Origin: Nocardioides kongjuensis
GTDB taxonomy: Bacteria; Actinomycetota; Actinomycetes; Propionibacteriales; Nocardioidaceae
Assembly: GCF_013409625.1 (NCBI RefSeq)
Contig: NZ_JACCBF010000001.1
Span: forward strand, 62,001-126,000
Direction of reading: 5' to 3'
DNA length: 64,000 nucleotides
The stretch's first letter is position 1, and each line of letters starts with the position of its first letter. The notes under the pieces were generated by a model. That model was not told the origin of the DNA, made no database searches, and was given only the letters and a program-made list of their open reading frames with translations. Positions 43,184-55,132 of the stretch are shown in pieces. A program made the translations under genes and the position numbers.

Positions 43184-44251
43184 GAGGATCCGCCGCACCA
43201 CCGCGTCGGGCACCAGCGCCGAGAGCCGGTGCACGGCGGGGGGCGCGTCGACGACCCGGCTGGCCGCGCGGGAGGCCCGGACCAACCGCTCGGTGGGACG
43301 ACGCCGCTGCTGCTCGAACGACGTGAACGCGGCAGCCGGCGTCCCCGGTACGGCGAGCAGCGACGCCAGCAGGGCCGCGTCGACCAGCGCCTGGCCACCG
43401 CCCTGCCCCAGGTGGGGTCGCATCGGGTGCGCGGCGTCGCCCATGACCACGACCGGGCCGTCGGCCCAGCGCCGCAGCCGTTCCCGGTCGAGCACGTCGT
43501 TGCGGCTGACACTCGCCGGGTCCGTGGCGGCCAGCACCCTCGCGACCGGGTCCGGCCAGCCGTCGAACGCCCGGCTGAGGTGGGCGAGCTCGTCGGGCGC
43601 CCCACCTCCCTCGGGCTCGCGGACCGTCGCGAACCAGTAGGCCAGGCCGTCGCCGAGCGGCACCACACCGAGCTCCTGCCGCTCGCCCCACAGCTGCACG
43701 GGCGCCAGCCCGGGCGCGGTGGTCAGGCCGCGCCACGCCGGGAAGCCGGCGTACCTCTCGGCCAGGCCGGGCTGCAGGGCCCGCGCGACCCGTGAGCGGA
43801 AGCCGTCGGCGCCGACCAGTGCCGCCGCGTCGAGCGGCCCGCCGGCCGTCTCCACCCGCACGCCGGCACCGGTCCGCCGGTAGCCCGTGACCGCGCACCC
43901 GAAGGTGAGGCTGCCGGGGGAGACCGCCGCGTGCAGGAGCTCGACCAGCAGTCCGCGGCGCACGGCGAGCAGGGGCAGGTCGAGCGAGCGGATCGTCCGT
44001 CCGCCGCGGGTGCGGACCGAGCCGGGCCCGACCGGGTGCCCGGCCGCACGGACGGCGGCGCCGACGCCGATCCGGTCGAGTGCGTCGAGCGCCGCCGGCC
44101 ACAGCGAGATCGCGCCGCCGGTGCTGCCGAGGGCGGGCCGCTCGTCGAGGAGCCGGTAGCGCCAGGGTGCACCCGCGTGGCTGAGGCCCGCAGCGAGCGC
44201 GAGGCCGGCGATCCCGGCCCCGGCGATCACCAGCTCGGGCTCCTCGGGCAC
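43175..44251 (-). CDS. FAD-dependent monooxygenase (PHBH/UbiH type)
   Basis: A 358-residue class A flavin monooxygenase. It has the N-terminal FAD motif G-A-G-I-A-G-L-A-L-A, the R-G-L-L-V-E-L-L helix and the second FAD motif G-D-A-A-H-P-M-R-P-H-L-G-Q-G-G. I chose the GTG at 44251, putting the first beta-strand near the N-terminus; no clear ribosome site is present. The substrate is unknown. It is convergent with proB and divergent from the cysteine desulfurase. Confidence 0.87.
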   Translation of the reverse strand: MPEEPELVIAGAGIAGLALAAGLSHAGAPWRYRLLDERPALGSTGGAISLWPAALDALDRIGVGAAVRAAGHPVGPGSVRTRGGRTIRSLDLPLLAVRRGLLVELLHAAVSPGSLTFGCAVTGYRRTGAGVRVETAGGPLDAAALVGADGFRSRVARALQPGLAERYAGFPAWRGLTTAPGLAPVQLWGERQELGVVPLGDGLAYWFATVREPEGGGAPDELAHLSRAFDGWPDPVARVLAATDPASVSRNDVLDRERLRRWADGPVVVMGDAAHPMRPHLGQGGGQALVDAALLASLLAVPGTPAAAFTSFEQQRRRPTERLVRASRAASRVVDAPPAVHRLSALVPDAVVRRILSG

Positions 44252-44318
44252 GTGGCCACGGTAGCGACGTGTGGCGGTTGGTCGCCGCTCCCGGGCGCGC
44301 CGTAACCTTGGAGGCGCC

Positions 44319-45494
44319 ATGAACGACTCCCGGACGGTCTACCTCGACCACGCCGCGACGACGCCGATGACCGACGTCGCGGTGGAGGCGATGACCGCCC
44401 ACCTGCGCGAGGTCGGCAACGCCAGCTCGCTGCACGCCTCGGGTCGTCGTGCCCGTCGCGTGGTCGAGGAGTCGCGCGAGACCGTCGCGCAGGCGCTGGG
44501 CTGCCGCCCGGGCGAGGTGGTCTTCACCTCCGGCGGCACCGAGGCCGACAACCTGGCGGTCAAGGGGTTGTACTGGTCGCGCCGCGACGCCGACCCGCGC
44601 CGCACCCGGATCCTCGCGACCGCGGTCGAGCACCACGCCGTGCTCGACGCGCTGGCCTGGCTCGAGGAGCACGAGGGTGCCGTGGTCGAGCTGCTCCCCG
44701 TCGACCCCGACGGCCGGCTCCGGATCGACGCGCTGCGGGTGGCGGTGGAGCGGGAGCCGGAGTCGGTCGCGCTGGTCACCGTGATGTGGGCCAACAACGA
44801 GGTCGGCACCCTCCAGCCGGTCGGCGAGGTCGTCGCGGTCGCCCACCCCCACGGCATCCCCGTCCACACCGACGCGGTCCAGGCCGTCGGTGCCGTCCCC
44901 GTCGACTTCGCCGCCTCGGGCGTCGACGCCTTGTCCCTGTCGGGGCACAAGGTCGGCGGACCGCAGGGCGTCGGCGCGCTGGTCGTACGCCGCGAGGTCG
45001 AGCTGGCCGCCCTGGTCCACGGCGGCGGCCAGGAGCGCGACGTGCGCAGCGGCACCCTCGACGTGCCCGCCATCGCCGGCTTCGCGGCCGCGGTCGAGCT
45101 CGCGGTCAAGCAGCAGAGCGAGCACGCCGCCCGGCTCACCGGCCTGCGCGACGACCTCGTCGACGCCGTACGACGGGCCGTGCCGGACGCCGTCCTCAAC
45201 GGCGACCCGGTCGACCGGCTGCCCGGCAACGCCCACCTGAGCTTCCCGGGCTGCGAGGGCGACTCGCTGCTGATGCTGCTCGACGCCCGCGGCATCGAGT
45301 GCTCGACCGGCTCGGCCTGCTCGGCCGGCGTGCCGCAGCCCTCGCACGTCCTGCTCGCGATGGGTCGCAGCAGCGACGGTGCCCGCAGCTCGCTGCGGTT
45401 CAGCCTCGGCCACACCAGCAGCGCCGCCGACGTCGAGGCGGTCGCCGGCGCGATCGGCGCCGTCGTCGAGCGCGCCCGCGCGGCCCGCGCCTGA
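44319..45494 (+). CDS. Cysteine desulfurase (IscS/NifS type)
   Basis: A 391-residue PLP enzyme that moves sulfur from Cys onto its own active-site Cys. It has Y-L-D-H-A-A-T-T-P at the start, the PLP Lys211 in [10 protein letters not shown] and the catalytic Cys334 in S-T-G-S-A-C-S-A-G, a class I arrangement. I chose the ATG at 44319, which follows GGAGG. It lies 15 bp before mnmA, so its main task here is probably sulfur supply for tRNA thiolation. Confidence 0.94.
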   Translation: MNDSRTVYLDHAATTPMTDVAVEAMTAHLREVGNASSLHASGRRARRVVEESRETVAQALGCRPGEVVFTSGGTEADNLAVKGLYWSRRDADPRRTRILATAVEHHAVLDALAWLEEHEGAVVELLPVDPDGRLRIDALRVAVEREPESVALVTVMWANNEVGTLQPVGEVVAVAHPHGIPVHTDAVQAVGAVPVDFAASGVDALSLSGHKVGGPQGVGALVVRREVELAALVHGGGQERDVRSGTLDVPAIAGFAAAVELAVKQQSEHAARLTGLRDDLVDAVRRAVPDAVLNGDPVDRLPGNAHLSFPGCEGDSLLMLLDARGIECSTGSACSAGVPQPSHVLLAMGRSSDGARSSLRFSLGHTSSAADVEAVAGAIGAVVERARAARA

Positions 45495-45509
45495 TACGGG
45501 ACCACGAGG

Positions 45510-46625
45510 ATGAAGGTCGTCGCCGCCATGTCCGGGGGAGTGGACTCCGCCGTCGCCGCCGCCCGTGCCGCCGAGGCCGGGCACGAGGTGACCGGCATCC
45601 ACCTCGCGCTCTCGCGCAACCCGAAGTCGTACCGCACCGGCGCCCGCGGCTGCTGCACGATCGAGGACGCCAACGACGCCCGCCGCGCCGCCGACGTGAT
45701 CGGCATCCCGTTCTACGTCTGGGACCTCTCCGACCGCTTCCACACCGACGTGGTCGAGGACTTCATGGACACCTACGCTGCCGGCCAGACGCCCAACCCG
45801 TGCCTGCGGTGCAACGAGAGGATCAAGTTCGCCGCCGTCCTCGACAAGGCGCTGGCCCTGGGCTTCGACGCGGTCGCCACGGGCCACTACGCGAGCGTGC
45901 GTACGGCGGCCGGTGGCGAGATCGAGCTGCACCGGGCCGTCGACGGCGCCAAGGACCAGTCCTACGTCCTCGGCGTGCTCGACGAGCAGCAGCTGCGGCA
46001 CTCGCTGTTCCCGTTGGGCGACACCCCGAAGCCGCAGGTCCGGGCCGAGGCCGCCGCCCGGGGGCTGCTGGTCGCGGACAAGCCCGACAGCCACGACATC
46101 TGCTTCGTCGCCGACGGCGACAACACCGGCTGGCTGCGCGAGAAGCTGGGCGACCGGGCGCCCAACCAGGGCGGCGCGATCGTCGACGACGCGACCGGGG
46201 CGGTGCTCGGCGAGCACACCGGGACCTACGGGTTCACGATCGGCCAGCGCAAGGGGCTGCGTCTCGGGCACCCGGCGCCCGACGGCCGGCCGCGCTACGT
46301 CCTCGACATCGAGCCGGTCTCCGGCACGGTCACGGTCGGACCGCGCGAGCGGCTCGCCGTCGACCGGGTCGAGGGCGACCGGGTCCGCTGGTGCGGCCGC
46401 CCGCTCGAGGCCGGCACCGTCCTCGCGGGAGACAGCGTGACCGTCCAGCTGCGCGCCCACGGTGCCGAGCACCGCGCGGTCGTCCACGTCGGCGACGACA
46501 CCCTGCGCGTCGACCTGGTCGAGCACGCCGAGGGCATCGCGCCCGGCCAGGCCGTGGTCGTCTACGACGGCACCCGGGTCGTCGGGTCCGCCACCATCAC
46601 GGCCACCCGGCGGGTGTCGGCGTGA
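45510..46625 (+). CDS. mnmA: tRNA-specific 2-thiouridylase MnmA
   Basis: A 371-residue enzyme that makes 2-thiouridine at position 34 of Lys, Glu and Gln tRNAs. It has the PP-loop S-G-G-V-D-S (about 8-13), the catalytic Cys pair in N-P-C-L-R-C-N and H-D-I-C-F-V, and the C-terminal beta-barrel. It receives sulfur from a cysteine desulfurase, coded just upstream. The stop overlaps the next start (GTGA). Confidence 0.97.
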   Translation: MKVVAAMSGGVDSAVAAARAAEAGHEVTGIHLALSRNPKSYRTGARGCCTIEDANDARRAADVIGIPFYVWDLSDRFHTDVVEDFMDTYAAGQTPNPCLRCNERIKFAAVLDKALALGFDAVATGHYASVRTAAGGEIELHRAVDGAKDQSYVLGVLDEQQLRHSLFPLGDTPKPQVRAEAAARGLLVADKPDSHDICFVADGDNTGWLREKLGDRAPNQGGAIVDDATGAVLGEHTGTYGFTIGQRKGLRLGHPAPDGRPRYVLDIEPVSGTVTVGPRERLAVDRVEGDRVRWCGRPLEAGTVLAGDSVTVQLRAHGAEHRAVVHVGDDTLRVDLVEHAEGIAPGQAVVVYDGTRVVGSATITATRRVSA

Positions 46626-47641
46626 GCGTCGGCGTGAGGGGCACCGGCGTCGGCTCCTTCCCGGGCGAGGGCCAGCGCGACTACGACGAGGCGCTGTCCG
46701 TCGTGCTCGGTGAGCTGGCGGCCGACGAGCACGGGCTGGCGTTCGTGCCGGAGGTGCCCGGGCGTGGTGCGGGTGCCGCGATGACGGGACGCACCCTCGG
46801 CCTGGTCACCGAGCTCGACGCCGACCTGCAGCCCGAGGGCTGGCGGCTCACCGGCACCTCCGGTGCCTCGCCCGCCGACCAGCGCCGCGCCCGCAGCCTG
46901 CTCGCGCAGGACCTCGACGCCCTCGAGGAGCAGGCCTCCGCTCACACGGGGCCGTTCAAGGTCCAGGTCACCGGTCCGTGGACCCTCGCCGCCACCGTCG
47001 AGCGCCCCCGGGGCGACAAGCTGCTCGCCGACCACGGCGCCCGCCGCGACCTCGCGCAGGCACTCGCGCTCGCCGTGAGCGACCACCTGGCCGACGTACG
47101 CCGCCGGCTGCCGGACGCCTCCGAGCTGGTCCTCCAGCTCGACGAGCCTGCGCTGTCGGCGGTGCTGGCGGCCGGCGTGCCGACGGCGTCGGGGTTCGGC
47201 AAGCACCGCATGGTCCACCCGCCGGAGGCCAGCGAGGCACTCGAGTGGGTGCTCGCCGCGGCCGAGGCTGCGGGGGCGACGCCGTGGGTGCACTGCTGTG
47301 CGCCGGACGTGCCGATCGGACTGCTCCGCGGGGCCGGCGCCCGGGGCGTGATGGTCGACCTCGACCTGCTCGACGCCGGCGGCCACGACGCGGCCGCCGA
47401 GGCGCTGGAGGCGGGCGACACGATCGTGCTCGGCGTGGTCCCGACGACCGGCCCGCTGCCGGGGGACAAGGTGCTCGTCGAGCGGGTGCTGCGCTGGCTC
47501 GACATGCTCGGCCTGGATCCCGAGGAGGTCGGCGCCGGGCTGGCCGTCTCGCCCACCTGCGGCCTCGCTGCCAGCACCCCAGCCGGCGCCCGCCGCGCCC
47601 TGGAGTTGGCCCGGAACGTGGCGAGGTCCGTGTCAGGCTGA
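46622..47641 (+). CDS. MetE C-terminal-type (core) methionine synthase-like protein
   Basis: A 339-residue protein equal to only the C-terminal, catalytic barrel of cobalamin-independent methionine synthase. It has G-T-G-V-G-S-F-P-G, a W-V-H-C-C-A-P segment supplying His-x-Cys zinc ligands and S-P-T-C-G-L-A supplying the last Cys. The Glu ligand position seems to be replaced by an Asp (M-V-D-L-D). Such core proteins exist in many actinobacteria; their methyl donor is usually not methyl-folate triglutamate. The GTG start is coupled to mnmA. Confidence 0.85.
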   Translation: MSVGVRGTGVGSFPGEGQRDYDEALSVVLGELAADEHGLAFVPEVPGRGAGAAMTGRTLGLVTELDADLQPEGWRLTGTSGASPADQRRARSLLAQDLDALEEQASAHTGPFKVQVTGPWTLAATVERPRGDKLLADHGARRDLAQALALAVSDHLADVRRRLPDASELVLQLDEPALSAVLAAGVPTASGFGKHRMVHPPEASEALEWVLAAAEAAGATPWVHCCAPDVPIGLLRGAGARGVMVDLDLLDAGGHDAAAEALEAGDTIVLGVVPTTGPLPGDKVLVERVLRWLDMLGLDPEEVGAGLAVSPTCGLAASTPAGARRALELARNVARSVSG

Positions 47642-47645
47642 CCGG

Positions 47646-48719
47646 GTGAACACTCGGGTCTACCTGCTCAAGAACCTGGCCGCAGGCCTGGTCGTGCTGG
47701 CCGTGGTGGCCGGGATCGTGGCCCTCGGGCGCTGGATCAGCGGTCCCGACGAGCCCGACGACACCCCGGTGCCGGCGACCAAGAAGGCGATCGCCGCCGT
47801 GGCGGTCGAGGTGCTGGACCTGCACCCGACGTCGTTCAACGTGAACCCGTACTACGACGTCCCGGACCCGCTCGGCGTCGAGATCCGGTTCCGTCCGCCG
47901 GGTGACGGGGGCGACTCGCACTACCTGCACGTCGGGGTCGGTCCGGCGCGCGACTCCGACGCCGGCTGCGGCGACTCCTACGACTGCGCCGACTGGGACG
48001 GCCACGGCGGTCACTTCCACCTCGCCTGGCAGGAGGAGCAGCCCGAGGAGGACCCCGGCATCCTCACCCTGACCTTCCGCACCGCCGCGGGCGAGGAGCG
48101 CAGCGTCACGTATGCCGGCACCCTCATCGAGGGCGACCCACGCGACCAGGAGCTGCCGCTGAGCGTCGAGGGCGACCTGGTGCGTCTGCTGACCGACGAA
48201 CGGTTCTCCGCGACCACCACGCGGGCGATGGTCGACGCCGACCTGGCGAAGTGGCCCAAGCACGACACCCTCGGCGACCCGGTCGCGACCACCCCCGAGG
48301 TCGTCGCCCAGTGGATGGTCGAGGAGGGTGTGCGGGACGTTCCGGACCGGCGCCCCGTCGACACGTCGGCGTACGGCGACGGCGCCGTCGGTGTCGAGCT
48401 GGTCGCCCGCGACCACACCACGAGCGTGGTGCTGGTGCCGAAGGACAGCCCGGCGGTGCCGACCTGCGGCGCGGACTGGCACTGCGTGAGCAAGCGGGGC
48501 GTCGTGCGCGGTTGGCAGCCGGGGGTGGCGATCGCGATCCGGCAGACGGCCGACGCGGTCGCGCTGGTGACGGTCCGGGCCCCGGGTGTGGACGGGCCGA
48601 TCGGCCGGCGGAGCGCCGACGGGCGCGTGGGGTCGGACTACCTCGCGCTGGCCGACGGGTTCGCCGCGTTCACGCTGACGACGACGAAGGAGTTCGCGGG
48701 CGACGTCCCCGCGTCCTGA
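47646..48719 (+). CDS. Membrane-anchored secreted protein of unknown function
   Basis: A 357-residue protein with an N-terminal membrane anchor (about 8-28) and a large extracytoplasmic region of mixed beta type that has one Cys pair (C-G-D-S-Y-D-C) and a second (T-C-G-A-D-W-H-C). I do not recognise the family. CAGGCT stands 6 nt before the GTG, so the message may be leaderless. It begins 4 bp after the MetE core stop and ends at a strong terminator. Confidence 0.75.
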   Translation: MNTRVYLLKNLAAGLVVLAVVAGIVALGRWISGPDEPDDTPVPATKKAIAAVAVEVLDLHPTSFNVNPYYDVPDPLGVEIRFRPPGDGGDSHYLHVGVGPARDSDAGCGDSYDCADWDGHGGHFHLAWQEEQPEEDPGILTLTFRTAAGEERSVTYAGTLIEGDPRDQELPLSVEGDLVRLLTDERFSATTTRAMVDADLAKWPKHDTLGDPVATTPEVVAQWMVEEGVRDVPDRRPVDTSAYGDGAVGVELVARDHTTSVVLVPKDSPAVPTCGADWHCVSKRGVVRGWQPGVAIAIRQTADAVALVTVRAPGVDGPIGRRSADGRVGSDYLALADGFAAFTLTTTKEFAGDVPAS

Positions 48720-48728
48720 GCACCGACG

Positions 48729-48768
48729 GCACGAGGCCCCCTGCTCGGTCGAGCAGGGGGCCTCGTGC
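48729..48768. terminator. Bidirectional terminator
   Basis: A perfect 18-bp stem (48729-48746 with 48751-48768) closes a GGTC tetraloop, exactly between two convergent genes (stops at 48719 and 48789). It can serve both strands. Confidence 0.85.
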
Positions 48769-48788
48769 GCGTGGGTGTCGGGTCGGGA

Positions 48789-50441
48789 TCAGCCGACGTG
48801 CACGCCCTCGGGGGCGTCGGTGGCGAGCTCGGTGTGCTTGACGTTGAGGAACGCCCAGATCACGGCCGACGCCGTCAGCATGAGGATCGACGCCACGAGG
48901 AAGGCGTGGACCGCGCCCTCGGGGAAGCTCGAGCCGAAGATGCCCGCCTCGAGGAGGGTCAGGTCGGTGCCCGGTACGACGGCCGTCGGGTCGCCGCCAC
49001 CGGCGACGATCGCGTCGGCCATCGGCTTGGCGACCGCGCTGGCCTGGTTGTTGGTGAAGTGCAGCGCGACCGTGCTCAGCGTCGCCAGGCCCAACGCGCC
49101 GCCGACCTGCTGCATGGTGTTCAGCACGCCGGAGCCGATGCCCGAGTCCTCGGCGCGCACGTGGTGCACGGCCGTGAGGGTCATCGGGACGAAGACCAGG
49201 CCCATGCCGACGGCCATCAGGATGATGAACGGGAACACGTGGGTCCAGTAGTTGATGTCGGCGCCACCGTCGGTCATCGCCTGCAGGACGGCCTTCGGCG
49301 ACTCGTCGACCGGGATCCGCGAGAACATGAACAGCGCGGTGGCTGCGAGCAGCGTGCCGGTCCCGGCGAGGAAGCGTGCGTCGATCCGGGCGACCAGGTT
49401 GGACGCCAGGCCGGCGCCGATCACGATGCCGAAGGAGAACGGCAGGAACGCGAACCCGGCCTCGAGCGGGCTGAAGCCCATGATCTGCTGGATGAACAGG
49501 CTGAGGAAGTAGAACATCGCGAACATCGCGGCGGGGGCGATCATCATGGCCACGAAGCTCGTTGCCCGGGTGCGGCTGGCGAAGATGCGGACCGGCAGCA
49601 GCGGGTGGGCGACGCGGGACTCGATGACGGCGAAGGTGACCAGGAGGGCGACACCGGCGACCAGCGCGACGATGGTCTGCGGGTGGTCCCAGCCGTAGGC
49701 CTCCTCGCCGGCCCGGGACAGGCCGAAGACGATGCCCAGCAGGCCGAGGGTGCCGGTGATGGCGCCGGGGATGTCCATCTCACCGGGGTGCACCTCGGAC
49801 TCGGCGAGCACCCGCGGCACGGCGAAGGCGGCGATCAGGCCGATCGGGACGTTGATCAGGAACGTCATCCGCCAGCCTTCGACGTCGAGGCCGACGAAGG
49901 AGTCCAGGCCGGTGAGCCAGCCGCCGAGGATCAGGCCGATCGCGGCACCGACGCCGGACATGGTGGCGTAGGCGGCCATGGCGCGGTTGCGGGCCGGGCC
50001 CGCGGCGAACGTCGTGGTGATCAGGGCGAGGGCGGCCGGAGCGGCCATCGCAGCGCCGACGCCCTGCAGCGCACGTGAGGCGAGCAGCATGCCCTCGTTC
50101 GCTGCGAGGCCGCCGAGCAGGGAGGCGATGGAGAACGTCACCAGGCCGACCATGAAGAGGCGGCGGCGGCCGTAGAGGTCACCGAGACGGCCGCCGAGGA
50201 GCAGCAGGCCGCCGAACGCGAGCGCGTAGCCCGTCACGATCCAGGTCAGGTTGGCCTGGGAGATGTCCAGGTCGCGGCCGATGTAGGGCAGCGCGATGTT
50301 GGCGATGGTGGAGTCGAGCACCACCATCAGTTGGGCGGTGAGGATCAGCACGAGCGCCAGGCCGGCGTGCTTCGTGGTGGTCACCTCGGCTTCCGCGGGC
50401 GAGGTCGTCCCCGCGGGGTCGAGCGATTCGACGTCGGTCAT
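48789..50441 (-). CDS. MFS multidrug efflux transporter, DHA2 (EmrB/QacA) family
   Basis: A 550-residue transporter with fourteen predicted helices. Motif A (G-R-L-G-D-L-Y-G-R-R-R) follows helix 2, and the V-V-L-D-S-T-I-A-N-I-A-L-P motif of helix 1 is typical of DHA2 pumps. It exports toxic cations or drugs with proton exchange. It lies 35 bp after a TetR gene on the same strand, with a good ribosome site (AAGGA), so it is very likely the regulator's target. Confidence 0.93.
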   Translation of the reverse strand: MTDVESLDPAGTTSPAEAEVTTTKHAGLALVLILTAQLMVVLDSTIANIALPYIGRDLDISQANLTWIVTGYALAFGGLLLLGGRLGDLYGRRRLFMVGLVTFSIASLLGGLAANEGMLLASRALQGVGAAMAAPAALALITTTFAAGPARNRAMAAYATMSGVGAAIGLILGGWLTGLDSFVGLDVEGWRMTFLINVPIGLIAAFAVPRVLAESEVHPGEMDIPGAITGTLGLLGIVFGLSRAGEEAYGWDHPQTIVALVAGVALLVTFAVIESRVAHPLLPVRIFASRTRATSFVAMMIAPAAMFAMFYFLSLFIQQIMGFSPLEAGFAFLPFSFGIVIGAGLASNLVARIDARFLAGTGTLLAATALFMFSRIPVDESPKAVLQAMTDGGADINYWTHVFPFIILMAVGMGLVFVPMTLTAVHHVRAEDSGIGSGVLNTMQQVGGALGLATLSTVALHFTNNQASAVAKPMADAIVAGGGDPTAVVPGTDLTLLEAGIFGSSFPEGAVHAFLVASILMLTASAVIWAFLNVKHTELATDAPEGVHVG

Positions 50442-50476
50442 GAGGGTTCCTTCGTGAGGAGGCGGGCGAGAGGAGG

Positions 50477-51079
50477 TCAGCCGCGGGTGGCGGCCGGGAT
50501 GATGACCTGGTCCACCACGCGGGCGATCAGGTCCTGGGTCGGGGGGTCTCCGAGCAGGAAGCCGCGGTGCAGCACGATGCCGGGCAGCGCCGCGGTGAGG
50601 ATGTCGAGGTCGACGTCGTCGCGGAGCTCGCCGCGCTGGCGGGCCCGTTCGTAGACGACGCGGCCGACCTCGACCTTGGGGGCGATGAAACGGTCCCGGA
50701 AGGCCGCGGCGAACTCCGGGTCACGACCGATCGCGGTGACGACGCTGCCGAGGAGCGCGGTCTGGTGCTCGTCGGTGAGGCCGCCGTGGCCGCAGTACAT
50801 GCTGAGCAGGTCGCCCCGCAGGCTGCCGGTGTCCGGCGGCGTCTCCAGTGGCGTCTTCTGCGACATGAGCGCGTCGATGACCAGCGCCGCCTTGCCGTCC
50901 CACTTGCGGTACAGCGTGGCCTTCGACGCCTTCGCCCTGGTGGCGACGGCGTCCATGGTGAGCCGGTCGTAGCCGACGTCGACGAGGACGGCGATCGCGG
51001 CGTCGAGGATCTCCTGCTCCCGGTCGCCCTCGACGCGGGGTCGGCTCGGCGCCTCGCGGCGGCTGATGCGGGGGACCAT
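50477..51079 (-). CDS. TetR family transcriptional regulator
   Basis: A 200-residue repressor with an N-terminal TetR helix-turn-helix (about 20-66: I-L-D-A-A-I-A-V-L-V-D-V-G-Y-D-R-L-T-M-D-A-V-A-T-R-A-K-A-S-K) and a TetR_C-type ligand domain. It is the first gene of a tetR-MFS operon and has two matching palindromes across its own promoter, so it should repress itself and the pump until a drug binds. Confidence 0.94.
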   Translation of the reverse strand: MVPRISRREAPSRPRVEGDREQEILDAAIAVLVDVGYDRLTMDAVATRAKASKATLYRKWDGKAALVIDALMSQKTPLETPPDTGSLRGDLLSMYCGHGGLTDEHQTALLGSVVTAIGRDPEFAAAFRDRFIAPKVEVGRVVYERARQRGELRDDVDLDILTAALPGIVLHRGFLLGDPPTQDLIARVVDQVIIPAATRG

Positions 51080-51084
51080 GGTGA

Positions 51085-53316
<2,232 letters not shown>

Positions 53317-53320
53317 GCTC

Positions 53321-54355
53321 ATGAGGCGCGCCATCCCGGTCGTCCTGCTCGCGGTCCTCGGGGCCGCGTGCAGCAGCACGGACGCGCCCGGGGGCGCGCC
53401 GACGCCCGCGGTGTCGAGCAGCCCGGTGCCGGACGGTACGACGCCGGACGGGGCGACGCCGTCGGGGCCGGCGGCCGCCGTACCGAACCGGGTGTCCCTG
53501 CCGGCGCTCGCACAGAAGGCGTTCGACGGCAGCGGGTTGCGGGTGGGCGAGGAGGTCGCGCGGACGCCGCGGCACCGGCAGTACGCCGTCACCTGGCGCA
53601 GCGGCGGGCTGAGGGTGTCCGGCCGGTTGGCCGTGCCGGAGGGCCGCGGGCCGTTCCCGACGGTGGTCCTCGCTCACGGTTACATCGATCCGGCGGTCTA
53701 CGTGAGCGGGCAGGGGATGACCCGGGAGCGGGCGTGGCTCGGCGAGCACGGCTACGTCGCACTGCACGTCGACTACCGCGGGCACGCCGGCTCCGACCCC
53801 GACCCGAGCGGCGGGCTCGACATGCGGCTGGGCTACACCGAGGACGTGATCAACGCCGTGCTCGCCCTGCGGGAGTGGGAGGGGCCCGTCGACGACGACC
53901 GGGTCGCGCTCGTCGGGCGCTCGATGGGTGGCGGGGTCGTCTACAACGCTCTCGTCGCGCAGCCCGGCCTGGTCGACGCCGCCGTGGTCTTCGCGCCGGT
54001 GAGCTCCGACGCGGTCGACAACTTCGAGCGGTGGACACGCCCGGACCTCGGCCGGGCCGGCATCGCGCGCCGCATCCTGCGCACCCATGGCGAGCCGTCG
54101 GCGCAGCCCGCGTTCTGGCAGGGGATCAGCGCCCGCACCTACTTCCGCGACATCACCGAGCCGGTGCTCATCCACCACGGCACCTCGGACGACTCCTGCC
54201 CGATCGCGTGGAGCCGCACCACCGCCCGGCTGATGGAGAGGGCCGGCGTCGACGTGACGCTGCGGACCTATGCCGGGGAGGAGCACGCCTTCGGGCCGCG
54301 GTTCGAGCAGTCGATGCAGCGGACCGAGCGGTTCCTGGCCCGCCACCTCGGCTGA
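53321..54355 (+). CDS. Secreted lipoprotein alpha/beta hydrolase (S9-like)
   Basis: A 344-residue protein with lipobox L-G-A-A-C (Cys about 17), a Pro/Thr/Gly linker (to about 55) and an alpha/beta-hydrolase domain. The nucleophile is Ser201 in G-R-S-M-G-G-G; the Asp is in G-T-S-D-D-S-C-P and the His in E-E-H-A-F-G-P near the end. The fold resembles the catalytic domain of prolyl oligopeptidases and dienelactone hydrolases. It starts 4 bp after ligA; the substrate is unknown. Confidence 0.88.
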   Translation: MRRAIPVVLLAVLGAACSSTDAPGGAPTPAVSSSPVPDGTTPDGATPSGPAAAVPNRVSLPALAQKAFDGSGLRVGEEVARTPRHRQYAVTWRSGGLRVSGRLAVPEGRGPFPTVVLAHGYIDPAVYVSGQGMTRERAWLGEHGYVALHVDYRGHAGSDPDPSGGLDMRLGYTEDVINAVLALREWEGPVDDDRVALVGRSMGGGVVYNALVAQPGLVDAAVVFAPVSSDAVDNFERWTRPDLGRAGIARRILRTHGEPSAQPAFWQGISARTYFRDITEPVLIHHGTSDDSCPIAWSRTTARLMERAGVDVTLRTYAGEEHAFGPRFEQSMQRTERFLARHLG

Positions 54356-54384
54356 GCCGGCGGCGGAGGACCGCGGCGGGACGG

Positions 54385-54573
54385 CTAGGCGAGGAACAGC
54401 TCGGCGTCGGCGCGCAGGGCGAGGGCGGCCGTACGACGGCCGTGGACGCTGGCGGGGCAGGGCATCCAGTAGGGGACGGCGCTCGCCTCACGGGCAGCCT
54501 GCTCCTCCTCGCGGGCAGCGAGTCTCAGCAGCTCCTGGCGGACGAGGGCCCGGACGTGGTCTGAGGTGGACAT
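54385..54573 (-). CDS. Small hypothetical protein
   Basis: A 62-residue protein with a charged, helical N-terminal half (V-R-A-L-V-R-Q-E-L-L-R-L-A-A-R-E-E-E-Q) and an Ala-rich C-terminal half. Frame and third-base GC bias fit coding, and no larger gene covers the region. There is no clear ribosome site and no known family. Confidence 0.5.
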   Translation of the reverse strand: MSTSDHVRALVRQELLRLAAREEEQAAREASAVPYWMPCPASVHGRRTAALALRADAELFLA

Positions 54574-54642
54574 GACTCGAGGATGGTCCCCACGGTCGCC
54601 GGACAGCAGGGCCGAAGGGCCCGGTCCGCCACGTCCCTTGGT

Positions 54643-55089
54643 CTAGGCCGACGGGTCGAGCGAGCGCAGCCAGCTCTCCGCGGCGTCCGGGTCCGGGAGC
54701 CGGAGCACGGTCAGGCGCGGGTGGATCAGCGGTGCGCGGTCGACCCAACCGAGGTCGGGCTCGCGCTCGCGGGCCTCGGAGCGGATCCGGCGCAGGGTGC
54801 GGCGTACCTTCCCGGCGAAGGTGGCGGCCTCCAGGTCGACCCGGACCAGGACGTCGCTGCGCTCGAGGACGAGCGGGCGGGCCCACGCCTCGTCGGCCGT
54901 CGTCACCCAGCCGTCGAACGCCGCCAGCCGGGCCACCTCGCTCGGCCCGGACAGGTCCGCGAGCGGGACGAGGGGGACGTCGAGGGTGCTCGCGAGGCGG
55001 GTCAGGAAGGCCGCGAGCGGGTCGCCGGGGGCGCCGGCCACGACCACGCGCTGCGGGAGGCGGCGTGGAGTGGGGGCGAGGGCGTGCAC
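54643..55089 (-). CDS. Hypothetical protein, degenerate P-loop kinase-like
   Basis: A 148-residue protein beginning with a strand and loop V-V-V-A-G-A-P-G-D-P that resembles a Walker A site, but the Gly-Lys-Ser/Thr is missing. Later stretches (D-G-W-V-T-T-A-D-E-A-W, L-E-R-S-D-V-L-V-R-V-D-L) resemble small nucleoside-kinase-like ATPases. I preferred the GTG at 55089, which has TAGAAT 7 nt before it; an ATG at 55134 would overlap the gatC start head to head. Confidence 0.65.
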   Translation of the reverse strand: MHALAPTPRRLPQRVVVAGAPGDPLAAFLTRLASTLDVPLVPLADLSGPSEVARLAAFDGWVTTADEAWARPLVLERSDVLVRVDLEAATFAGKVRRTLRRIRSEAREREPDLGWVDRAPLIHPRLTVLRLPDPDAAESWLRSLDPSA

Positions 55090-55096
55090 CCGGCGG

Positions 55097-55125
55097 ATTC
55101 TAGGGCTGCCCTCAGCACCTAGAAT
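55097..55125. promoter_or_regulatory. Overlapping divergent leaderless promoters
   Basis: Two TAGAAT -10 boxes face outward: 55120-55125 (plus, 7 nt before the gatC ATG) and 55102-55097 (minus, 7 nt before the GTG at 55089). Exactly 17 bp separate them, so each -10 box occupies the -35 position of the other promoter and only one can be used at a time. Confidence 0.5.
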
Positions 55126-55132
55126 CGCGGGC

